This document shows positions 1 to 5,186 of a stretch of DNA of 5,186 nt, piece after piece. The stretch comes from Actinomycetota bacterium (GTDB taxonomy: Bacteria > Actinomycetota > Actinomycetes > Nanopelagicales > Nanopelagicaceae): positions 1 to 5,186 of the forward strand of contig JABMMO010000151.1 of assembly GCA_013205455.1 (NCBI GenBank). Reading direction: 5' to 3'. Made by a program: the position numbers and the translations under genes. The notes under the pieces are model-generated. The model was not told the origin of the DNA and did no database searches. It saw only the letters and a program-made list of their open reading frames with translations. How positions within the stretch are numbered: the stretch's first letter is position 1; each line of letters begins with the position of its first letter.

Positions 1-1411
1 AGCAACAGCGGCGGCTGGACTAAGCGTAAGTCGCGCAGCTGTACTTGTTGGCGGTCGTGCCACAGTTGAAGATGCTTATGGTTATAGCAAGTTTGCTCGA
101 GTGGCTTTAAATACCAATGACATTGATTTCCGAGCTCGGGTTCATACTGATGAAGAGCGCGATTTCTTAGCGAGTGCAATTGTTGGCGTTCAAGTTAATT
201 ATTCCGCAATTGACCGAGCCGATCATTTAGTTTTAATTAGTTTTGAACCAGAAGATGAATCACCAATAGTTTTTCTTCGCGCGTTTAAGCAAGTGCGTAA
301 ACGTGGGTTAAAAGTAACCACAATTGCTCCATTCACTTCGCGCGGCAGCAAAAAACTCAAAGCAGAAGTTATTAAATCTGCAGCCGGTAATGAATCCCAA
401 TTAATCGCAAAGATTTCTGGATTAACTTCCAAATCAGTAATTTTGGTAGGCGAACGGTTATGTGAATCTTCTGGTGCACTGTCCGCAACGCTTGCACTTT
501 CACAATCTTCAGGTGCGAAGCTGGCTTGGATTCCACGTCGCGCTGGCGAACGCGGCGCTCTAGAAGTTGGCGCAATTGGAACGCTGCTTCCTGGCGGTCG
601 CCCAGTTAACGATGCAAGTGCGCGAGTTGATATGCAAAGTGCTTGGGGCGTCAAGTCGCTTCCAGAAAATATCGGTCGAACCACTTCGGAAATTATTGAA
701 GGTTTGCATAACGGAGATATTGATTCGTTATTAGTTGGTGGCGTTGACCCACTCGATATCTCAGCCGATGCCCTAGTAGGGTTCGAAAAAGCATTTGTTG
801 TCAGCCTGGAAATGCGCCATAGCGCAATCACTGAAATTGCTAACGTAATCCTGCCGATAGCAGCAGTAGTAGAGAAGAGTGGTTCATTCCTAGATTGGGA
901 AGGCCGCGCTCGCGCCTTTGAAGCTGCAGTCGATGTGCCTGATCTTCGTAGTGATGTCCGAATTCTTTCAATAATTGCAGATCGAATGGGTAAACCTATA
1001 AGTCTGCCAACAGTTGCAGCTGCAGCCAGCGAATTTTCGGCACTTGGGAATTGGGATGGCGCTCGCGCACCATTTACTCCAACACCTGCAACGCTAATTT
1101 CTGGCGACACAATTTTGGCAAGTTGGCGGTTATTGCTAGATGCAGGTTCACTGCAAGATGGTGAAACTAATTTAGCAAATACCGCACACCCATCAGTTGT
1201 AGTTATTTCAACAGATCGCGCTGAAAAGCTAGGCGTCAAAAATGGCGATTCAGTTCGAGTTTTCAATGAGCGTGGTGCCATTACTTTGCCTTGTGAAATC
1301 AAAGATATTGAAATCAACTCAGTTTGGATTCCTAGAAATTCCCATACCTCGAAAACGATTGCAACCCTCGGAGTTGCAAGTGGCGCATTGGTATCGGTGG
1401 TGAAGGCGTAA
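1..1411 (+). CDS. nuoG: NADH-quinone oxidoreductase subunit G, C-terminal part (5' end outside window)
   Basis: NuoG is the large iron-sulfur subunit in the peripheral arm of complex I, on the cytoplasmic side. It relays electrons from the NADH module toward NuoI. The reading frame is open from base 2 and ends with TAA at 1409-1411, giving 469 codons. The GTG at 101 is an internal valine, not a start: the frame continues upstream with VEDAYGYSKFARV, joined directly to ALNTNDIDFRAR, a conserved NuoG stretch. Other landmarks, numbered from base 2, are LLPGGRPV (195-202), VGGVDP (245-250), EKSGSFLDWEGR (291-302) and GDSVRVFNERG (415-425). The last lies in the molybdopterin-dinucleotide-binding-like C-terminal domain. 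The N-terminal ferredoxin-like part with most cluster cysteines would be upstream; actinobacterial NuoG is about 800 residues, so a little over half is seen. The fragment has only two cysteines and no obvious cofactor ligand, as expected for the inactive Mo-enzyme fold of NuoG. It overlaps nuoH by one base. Confidence 0.96.
   Translation, partial: ATAAAGLSVSRAAVLVGGRATVEDAYGYSKFARVALNTNDIDFRARVHTDEERDFLASAIVGVQVNYSAIDRADHLVLISFEPEDESPIVFLRAFKQVRKRGLKVTTIAPFTSRGSKKLKAEVIKSAAGNESQLIAKISGLTSKSVILVGERLCESSGALSATLALSQSSGAKLAWIPRRAGERGALEVGAIGTLLPGGRPVNDASARVDMQSAWGVKSLPENIGRTTSEIIEGLHNGDIDSLLVGGVDPLDISADALVGFEKAFVVSLEMRHSAITEIANVILPIAAVVEKSGSFLDWEGRARAFEAAVDVPDLRSDVRILSIIADRMGKPISLPTVAAAASEFSALGNWDGARAPFTPTPATLISGDTILASWRLLLDAGSLQDGETNLANTAHPSVVVISTDRAEKLGVKNGDSVRVFNERGAITLPCEIKDIEINSVWIPRNSHTSKTIATLGVASGALVSVVKA
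1399..1406 (+). promoter_or_regulatory. Ribosome binding site of nuoH
   Basis: GGTGAAGG, with its GAAGG core four bases before the ATG at 1411, lies inside the last codons of nuoG. It favours 1411 as the nuoH start over the in-frame ATG at 1429, whose own GAAGG (1423-1427) is only one base away, which is too close. Confidence 0.6.
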
Positions 1412-2658
1412 TGGATACAACTGAAGGTATGACAACTGCGGAATTAATCGGACAAGATCCAGGATGGATCATCGCCCTAAAAGGTTTAATAATTTTTGCA
1501 GTCTGCATTTTTTTAACTTTGATGTCAGTTTGGGGCGAACGCCGAATAGTTGCAGTAATGCAGATGCGAATCGGACCAAACCGCGTCGGTAAGTTTGGAC
1601 TTCTACAGGCGCTAGCCGATGGCGTTAAGTTAGCTTTAAAAGAAGATTTAATTCCAAAAGCGGCCGATCGAATTGTTTTCATAATCGCACCAGTTATTAG
1701 CGTAACCGCTTGCTTTATGTCGTTTGCGGTAATTCCATTCACTGGAAAAGTTAATTTCTTCGGTCGTGAAACTGCGATGCAGTTAACGGATATCCCAGTC
1801 GGTGTTTTATATTTTCTTTCAATCGCTTCCGTAGGTGTTTACGGCATTGTGTTAGCCGGTTGGTCATCTGGATCCACATATCCACTTCTTGGTGGACTTC
1901 GTTCTAGCGCTCAAGTAATTTCCTATGAAGTTGCAATGGGACTTTCACTAGTTGCGGTATTTATTTATGCCGGATCAATGTCCACCTCAGATATCGTGGC
2001 CGCGCAAGATCAATGGTGGTACTCAGTTGTGTTGTTCCCATCTTTTGTAATTTATGCAATCTCAATGGTTGGTGAAACTAATCGAGCACCATTTGATTTA
2101 GCAGAAGCTGAAGGTGAGCTTGTTGGTGGATTCCATACTGAGTACTCATCACTTAAGTTTGCGCTCTTCTTCCTTGCTGAATATGTAAACATTATTGCGG
2201 TCTCTGCACTTGCCACCACACTTTTCCTCGGTGGTTATCGGGCATTTCCAGGACTTGGGTTTACCGAAAGCTGGCTCGGTGGTTGGTTCACGTTATTCTG
2301 GTTTGCTATAAAAGTTCTCGGCTTCTTCTTTCTCTTTGTTTGGTTACGCGGAACCTTGCCGCGACTTCGTTATGACCAATTTATGAAATTTGGTTGGAAG
2401 GTTTTGATTCCAGTTTCACTTGCATGGATTCTTGTAGTTGCAACGTTGCGCACGCTTTCACTAGAAGGCGCACCGCAATCGGTAGTGGTTGCATTTACTG
2501 GTGGAATCGTATTGATCGTGCTCGCTGTTTCATCGCTATTTGATCGAGCTCGCGATAAGAATGAAATTGCTGCGCGAGATATTGGCGAAGTATCTGAACC
2601 TTCATTCCCAGTTCCGGCACTTCCTGCCACAAAAGCGAGATTGGAAGATCATGTCTGA
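1411..2658 (+). CDS. nuoH: NADH-quinone oxidoreductase subunit H
   Basis: NuoH is the membrane subunit at the junction of the peripheral and membrane arms of complex I. With NuoB and NuoD it forms the quinone pocket and starts the path of charged residues along the membrane arm. The 415-residue product has about nine hydrophobic segments (near 19-41, 88-110, 130-152, 172-188, 205-221, 248-275, 292-312, 331-347 and 357-376). The family signatures are intact: [11 protein letters not shown] (53-63) followed by [16 protein letters not shown] (64-79), [13 protein letters not shown] (222-234) and [11 protein letters not shown] (313-323). The acidic residues in the second of these belong to the loop facing the quinone site. 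It is longer than the E. coli protein (about 325 residues), mainly through an extra hydrophobic segment and a charged, proline-containing tail (378-415), as I recall for actinobacterial NuoH. The start overlaps the nuoG stop by one base (TAATG), and the end overlaps nuoI by eight. Confidence 0.97.
   Translation: MDTTEGMTTAELIGQDPGWIIALKGLIIFAVCIFLTLMSVWGERRIVAVMQMRIGPNRVGKFGLLQALADGVKLALKEDLIPKAADRIVFIIAPVISVTACFMSFAVIPFTGKVNFFGRETAMQLTDIPVGVLYFLSIASVGVYGIVLAGWSSGSTYPLLGGLRSSAQVISYEVAMGLSLVAVFIYAGSMSTSDIVAAQDQWWYSVVLFPSFVIYAISMVGETNRAPFDLAEAEGELVGGFHTEYSSLKFALFFLAEYVNIIAVSALATTLFLGGYRAFPGLGFTESWLGGWFTLFWFAIKVLGFFFLFVWLRGTLPRLRYDQFMKFGWKVLIPVSLAWILVVATLRTLSLEGAPQSVVVAFTGGIVLIVLAVSSLFDRARDKNEIAARDIGEVSEPSFPVPALPATKARLEDHV
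2643..2647 (+). promoter_or_regulatory. Putative ribosome binding site of nuoI
   Basis: GGAAG lies three bases before the ATG at 2651, within the last codons of nuoH. Spacing is short, so the site is only moderate. It supports 2651 over the in-frame upstream TTG (2540) and ATG (2561), both deep inside nuoH. Confidence 0.45.
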
Positions 2659-3253
2659 GCTATACAACATTGAGCCTTTTAAAAACAATGCCATTGAAAA
2701 AGCTGCAATGGAGTCAACTCCGGTTGTAGATAACGGTCCAAGCACTTTCTTGACTCAGCTACTTGGATTCTGGGTCACCTTCAGAACCATGTTTAAGAAG
2801 CCAAATACAGTGCAATATCCAGAGGTCAAAGAGCCAACTGCGCCACGATTCAAGGGTCGCCACCAACTAAACCGCCATCCAGATGGCCTCGAAAAATGTA
2901 TTGGTTGCGAACTTTGCGCCTGGGCTTGTCCAGCAGATGCAATTTATGTTGAAGGCGAAAGCAATACTGAGGAAGCTCGATTCTCACCAGGAGAGCGTTA
3001 CGGCAAGGTTTACCAAATTAATTACTTGCGTTGTATTTTCTGTGGGCTTTGTATTGAAGCTTGCCCAACCAGAGCTTTAACTATGACTAATGAATATGAA
3101 TTAGCCGATGACTCTCGCGAGAAATTAATTTATGAGAAGCAAGATTTGTTAGCACCAATTCATCAAGGAATGATCATGCCGCCACATCCAATGGCGCCTG
3201 GCGCTAATGATGGTAGTTACTACCGAGGCGAAGTTAAAGGTGGCCAACAATGA
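2651..3253 (+). CDS. nuoI: NADH-quinone oxidoreductase subunit I, 2x[4Fe-4S] ferredoxin-like
   Basis: NuoI carries clusters N6a and N6b, which pass electrons from NuoG to the terminal cluster N2 in NuoB, next to the quinone site. The 200-residue product has two classic motifs: [12 protein letters not shown] with cysteines 83, 86, 89 and 93, and [12 protein letters not shown] with cysteines 128, 131, 134 and 138. All eight ligands are present. An N-terminal stretch containing [16 protein letters not shown] (33-48) should form the amphipathic helix that lies on the membrane and NuoH. The C-terminal 40 residues are hydrophilic and rich in proline and glycine. The frame stays open back to 2540, but the extra 37 residues would be read from within nuoH in another frame and look nothing like the family. 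[10 protein letters not shown] is therefore the start, 8 bases before the end of nuoH. The length is near other actinobacterial NuoI proteins (about 180-210). The stop overlaps the nuoJ start as ATGA. Confidence 0.97.
   Translation: MSELYNIEPFKNNAIEKAAMESTPVVDNGPSTFLTQLLGFWVTFRTMFKKPNTVQYPEVKEPTAPRFKGRHQLNRHPDGLEKCIGCELCAWACPADAIYVEGESNTEEARFSPGERYGKVYQINYLRCIFCGLCIEACPTRALTMTNEYELADDSREKLIYEKQDLLAPIHQGMIMPPHPMAPGANDGSYYRGEVKGGQQ
3236..3243 (+). promoter_or_regulatory. Ribosome binding site of nuoJ
   Basis: AAAGGTGG ends six bases before the ATG at 3250 and lies in the final codons of nuoI. It is the most conventionally spaced site in the window and supports the ATGA-overlap start. Confidence 0.6.
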
Positions 3254-4050
3254 TTCGGCTATCACTTGAAATTGGCCAAACCCAAAAACCAGAAGCTATT
3301 TTATTTTATATTTTGGCACCGTTGGCAGTCTTAGCTTCACTCGGAATGTTAGTAGTTAAAAAAGCAGTTCATTCTGCGCTCTTACTTGCATGGGTAATGA
3401 TTACTTTGGCAATTTTCTACATCGCGCTTGATGCTGCATTTTTAGGAATAGTACAGATTGTGGTTTATACCGGAGCGGTCATGATGCTCTTTTTATTTAT
3501 TTTGATGTTGGTCGGTGTAGATGCCCCAGATTCACTTACTGAAAATATTAAAGGGCATCGCGTCGTTGCGATTGTGGCAGCACTTGGATTTGGCGGTTTG
3601 TTAATTTCGTTAATTGGTCGTGCCACTTTAAATCACGTCTCCGTCGGATTAGCGATGGCAAACGAATCCGGCAACGTTCAAGGTTTAGCATCGCTTATTT
3701 TCACGCAATATGTCTTTCCATTTGAAGTTGTTTCGGCGCTACTTATTACCGCAGCTTTGGGCGCAATGGTTTTAGCACATAGCCAAAAGAGTGCGGGTGC
3801 GCGCCTTAGCCAGCGTGCGTTATCGAGCGCTCGTTTCCGCGGGGATTCACTAGCAAACGCAGCGGGACTTCCTAGCTCCGGAGTTTTTGCCCGTCACAAC
3901 GCCGTAGATGTACCAGCGCTGTTACCAGATGGCACCCTAGCCAAAAATTCAATTTCTGGAGTATTAAACGCGCGCGGAGATATCCAAGATCCAACGCAAT
4001 ATGCACTTGGCTCGCTACCTAAAGTTGATGATGAAAGCGGTGATAAGTAA
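3250..4050 (+). CDS. nuoJ: NADH-quinone oxidoreductase subunit J with actinobacterial C-terminal extension
   Basis: NuoJ is a small membrane subunit between NuoH and NuoK in complex I; its third helix takes part in the conformational coupling of quinone reduction to proton pumping. The 266-residue product has five hydrophobic segments (about 17-36, 40-60, 63-89, 104-125 and 154-177). Helix 3 contains [16 protein letters not shown] (68-83), the family's most conserved stretch, and helix 5 contains [15 protein letters not shown] (158-172). Positive charges after helices 1 and 5 (KK at 38-39; K and R residues at 180-197) suggest an outside N-terminus and a cytoplasmic C-terminus. The E. coli protein is about 184 residues; here about 90 extra residues follow helix 5, including [15 protein letters not shown] (214-228), a stretch I associate with actinobacterial NuoJ. 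The function of that tail is unknown to me. Resemblance to the MnhB/MnhC region of Mrp antiporters is excluded by the complex I neighbours. It overlaps nuoI by 4 bases and nuoK by 1. Confidence 0.96.
   Translation: MIRLSLEIGQTQKPEAILFYILAPLAVLASLGMLVVKKAVHSALLLAWVMITLAIFYIALDAAFLGIVQIVVYTGAVMMLFLFILMLVGVDAPDSLTENIKGHRVVAIVAALGFGGLLISLIGRATLNHVSVGLAMANESGNVQGLASLIFTQYVFPFEVVSALLITAALGAMVLAHSQKSAGARLSQRALSSARFRGDSLANAAGLPSSGVFARHNAVDVPALLPDGTLAKNSISGVLNARGDIQDPTQYALGSLPKVDDESGDK
4035..4044 (+). promoter_or_regulatory. Extended Shine-Dalgarno site of nuoK
   Basis: AAGCGGTGAT lies five bases before the ATG at 4050, within the last codons of nuoJ. It resembles AAGGAGGTGAT, the full complement of the 16S rRNA 3' end, with the GGTGAT half exact. 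The same ten bases occur before nuoL. Confidence 0.55.
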
Positions 4051-4349
4051 TGAACTCTGCTAATTACTTATATCTATCCGCAATGCTTTTTACAATTGGC
4101 GCGGTTGGTGTCGTTATCCGCCGTAATGCAATTGTAGTTTTCATGTGTATCGAGTTGATGCTAAATGCTGCGAACTTAGCTTTTGTAACTTTTGCTCGTA
4201 TTAATGGAACACTTGATGGGCAAGTAATTGCCTTCTTCACCATGGTGGTTGCTGCCTGCGAAGTTGTTGTTGGCTTAGCAATAATTGTGACCATCTTCCG
4301 ATCGCGTCGCTCAACATCAGTTGATGATGCCAATTTGTTGAAGCGGTGA
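4050..4349 (+). CDS. nuoK: NADH-quinone oxidoreductase subunit K
   Basis: NuoK is an 11-kDa membrane subunit of complex I, homologous to MrpC, placed between NuoJ and the antiporter-like subunits. The 99-residue length is typical of the family. It has three hydrophobic helices (about 5-24, 27-48 and 58-83). The two buried glutamates needed for proton translocation are present: E35 in [13 protein letters not shown] (33-45) and E71 in [13 protein letters not shown] (68-80), matching E36 and E72 of E. coli NuoK. The basic loop RR (24-25) after helix 1 and the cluster RSRR (84-87) after helix 3 fit cytoplasmic positions. The start shares one base with the nuoJ stop (TAATG), so translation is probably coupled. 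The gene ends with TGA, four bases before nuoL. Nothing in it is unusual. Confidence 0.97.
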   Translation: MNSANYLYLSAMLFTIGAVGVVIRRNAIVVFMCIELMLNAANLAFVTFARINGTLDGQVIAFFTMVVAACEVVVGLAIIVTIFRSRRSTSVDDANLLKR

Positions 4350-4350
4350 T
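4341..4350 (+). promoter_or_regulatory. Extended Shine-Dalgarno site of nuoL
   Basis: AAGCGGTGAT ends three bases before the ATG at 4354 and contains the nuoK stop codon TGA (4347-4349). It is identical to the site before nuoK. A ribosome ending nuoK would sit on it, which fits coupled translation. Confidence 0.55.
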
Positions 4351-4353
4351 TAA

Positions 4354-5186
4354 ATGACATCAAATAACTTGGTTTATTTAATTGCACTTCCACTATTTAG
4401 CTCAGGTTTTTTAATGATACTCGGTCGCAGAGCCGATAAGTGGGGCCATATTTTTGCTACTTTAATTTCGGCATCCGCATTTGGTATCGGTGCATTTGAA
4501 TTTTTACAGATGCTGGCTCGGCCATCAGAATCTCGCGCCGCCACCCAGAAACTTTTTTCTTGGATATCAGTCGGAACCTTCCAAGTCGATGCCTCGCTTT
4601 TACTCGATCAACTTTCAATTTCTTTTGTACTACTTATTACCGGTGTAGGCACATTGATTCATATCTATTCAATCGCTTATATGTCGCACGACGTGGATCG
4701 CCGCCGTTTCTTCGCATTCCTGAACTTCTTCATTGCCGCCATGTTGTTATTGGTTCTCGGTGATTCCTACTTAAATCTCTACGTGGGCTGGGAGGGCGTA
4801 GGCCTTGCCTCATACCTACTTATTGGCTTCTGGAACCAAGAGCCCGAATACGCGACTGCTGCAAAGAAAGCTTTCGTGGCTAACCGAGTTGGCGATGTTG
4901 GACTGTCACTAGCAATCATGATTGCTTTTGCAACGTTTGGTACAGTTTCATTTTCTGGGATCGAAGAAAAAGTTTCTGGCGCATCGACTGCCGCGCTTAC
5001 TGGAATCGGTTTGATGTTATTGCTTGCGGCGGCTGGCAAGTCTGCACAATTCCCATTGCAATCATGGCTCGGGGATGCGATGGCGGGCCCAACCCCAGTT
5101 TCAGCGTTAATCCATGCTGCGACAATGGTGACTGCTGGCGTTTACTTAATTACTCGTTCAAATTTTATTTTCGATAACGCCCCAAC
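4354..5186 (+). CDS. nuoL: NADH-quinone oxidoreductase subunit L, N-terminal part (3' end outside window)
   Basis: NuoL is the distal antiporter-like, proton-pumping subunit of the complex I membrane arm. The window holds 277 complete codons plus two bases with no stop; the family is usually about 610-640 residues, so a little under half is seen. The start is certain in this frame: the codon just before the ATG is TAA (4351-4353), and the product begins [19 protein letters not shown]. Landmarks are SIAYM (106-110), [16 protein letters not shown] (145-160), ANRVGDVG (176-183), [16 protein letters not shown] (228-243) and [21 protein letters not shown] (245-265, described by its key residues P247, H254 and T257). 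E147 and K229 correspond to the proton-path residues E144 and K229 of E. coli NuoL; D181 and H254 are also conserved. About eight hydrophobic segments are visible. The first domain (Proton_antipo_N type) covers roughly 75-125 and the antiporter core begins near 135. MrpA is an unlikely alternative given the neighbours. Confidence 0.96.
   Translation, partial: MTSNNLVYLIALPLFSSGFLMILGRRADKWGHIFATLISASAFGIGAFEFLQMLARPSESRAATQKLFSWISVGTFQVDASLLLDQLSISFVLLITGVGTLIHIYSIAYMSHDVDRRRFFAFLNFFIAAMLLLVLGDSYLNLYVGWEGVGLASYLLIGFWNQEPEYATAAKKAFVANRVGDVGLSLAIMIAFATFGTVSFSGIEEKVSGASTAALTGIGLMLLLAAAGKSAQFPLQSWLGDAMAGPTPVSALIHAATMVTAGVYLITRSNFIFDNAP

Noticed and set aside
101..103. GTG at 101 as the start of a separate 436-residue gene.
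   Set aside because: The same frame is open to the left edge, and the upstream residues (VEDAYGYSKFAR) are normal NuoG sequence running straight into LNTNDIDF. The gene is simply cut by the window.
1009..1032. A small palindromic GCTGCAGC-rich stretch (near 1016-1026) as a possible hairpin or binding site.
   Set aside because: It sits in the middle of nuoG and encodes a run of alanines (VAAAAS); codon repetition explains it.
223..1317. A 364-codon open frame on the minus strand, opposite nuoG.
   Set aside because: It is unusually long but explained by the sense gene. In this register a reverse stop needs a sense codon ending in T or C followed by a Tyr codon, or one ending in T followed by His or Gln. 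This part of NuoG has no Tyr, and its His/Gln codons follow codons ending in other bases. The product is low-complexity, Ser/Arg/Pro-rich and resembles no family.
1332..1742. Minus-strand frame across the nuoG/nuoH junction, and similar small minus-strand frames at 372-575, 2370-2630, 4064-4393 and 4779-5039.
   Set aside because: Each lies opposite a well-conserved nuo gene, has no recognisable product and no convincing ribosome binding site.
2540..2650. An N-terminal extension of NuoI of 37 residues from TTG 2540 or ATG 2561.
   Set aside because: It lies inside nuoH in another frame, does not look like NuoI, and the ATG at 2651 gives the family's usual length.
2883..3080. A 65-codon plus-strand frame inside nuoI.
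   Set aside because: It is an out-of-frame shadow of the cysteine-rich region; the real frame has both ferredoxin motifs intact.
4560..4763. A 67-codon plus-strand frame within nuoL.
   Set aside because: It is a shadow frame; the NuoL frame runs unbroken through it with conserved motifs on both sides.
3250..5186. nuoJ-K-L as part of an Mrp-type sodium/proton antiporter operon.
   Set aside because: NuoK and NuoL resemble MrpC and MrpA, but the genes are continuous with nuoG, nuoH and nuoI, and NuoJ and NuoK have complex I lengths and motifs.

Overview
The window is the interior of a respiratory NADH dehydrogenase (complex I, nuo) operon, read left to right on the + strand: the C-terminal part of nuoG, then complete nuoH, nuoI, nuoJ and nuoK, then the first 277 codons of nuoL. 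Gene order G-H-I-J-K-L is the standard bacterial order. Every base lies in or within 4 bases of a coding region, so there is no intergenic stretch to describe, and I see no RNA gene, mobile element, repeat array, promoter or terminator.

Organism. Several features point to an actinobacterium (Actinomycetota). NuoG has the actinobacterial style of sequence (LNTNDIDFRAR, LLPGGRPV, EKSGSFLDWEGR). NuoH has a charged C-terminal tail. NuoJ has a cytoplasmic tail of about 90 residues containing [15 protein letters not shown]. The base composition is only moderate (by eye, mid-forties percent G+C) and the codons lean to A/T endings, which is low for the phylum. A small, streamlined freshwater actinobacterium of the acI / Nanopelagicales type would fit. 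That placement is an inference from memory of the families, not a computed one.

Layout. nuoG (1-1411, left end cut) carries the back half of the molybdopterin-oxidoreductase-like domain and the C-terminal beta-barrel-like domain. nuoH (1411-2658) forms the quinone-chamber membrane subunit. nuoI (2651-3253) is the 2x[4Fe-4S] ferredoxin-like subunit. nuoJ (3250-4050) and nuoK (4050-4349) are small membrane subunits. nuoL (4354-5186, right end cut) is the distal antiporter-like subunit. Junctions are a 1-base overlap (TAATG), an 8-base overlap, a 4-base overlap (ATGA), a 1-base overlap (TAATG) and a 4-base gap. This packing indicates one transcript with translational coupling.

How they work together. 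Electrons from NADH pass through the iron-sulfur chain in the peripheral arm (NuoG and upstream subunits, then NuoI) to quinone in a pocket formed largely by NuoH. The energy is passed along the membrane arm (NuoH, J, K, then L and expected M and N) to pump protons. All key residues that I can check by eye (eight NuoI cysteines, two NuoK membrane glutamates, NuoL E147 and K229) are present, so this looks like a functional, conventional complex I. I found no undescribed system here. The points worth a second look are small: the actinobacterial tails on NuoJ and NuoH, and repeated extended Shine-Dalgarno sequences at the coupled junctions.
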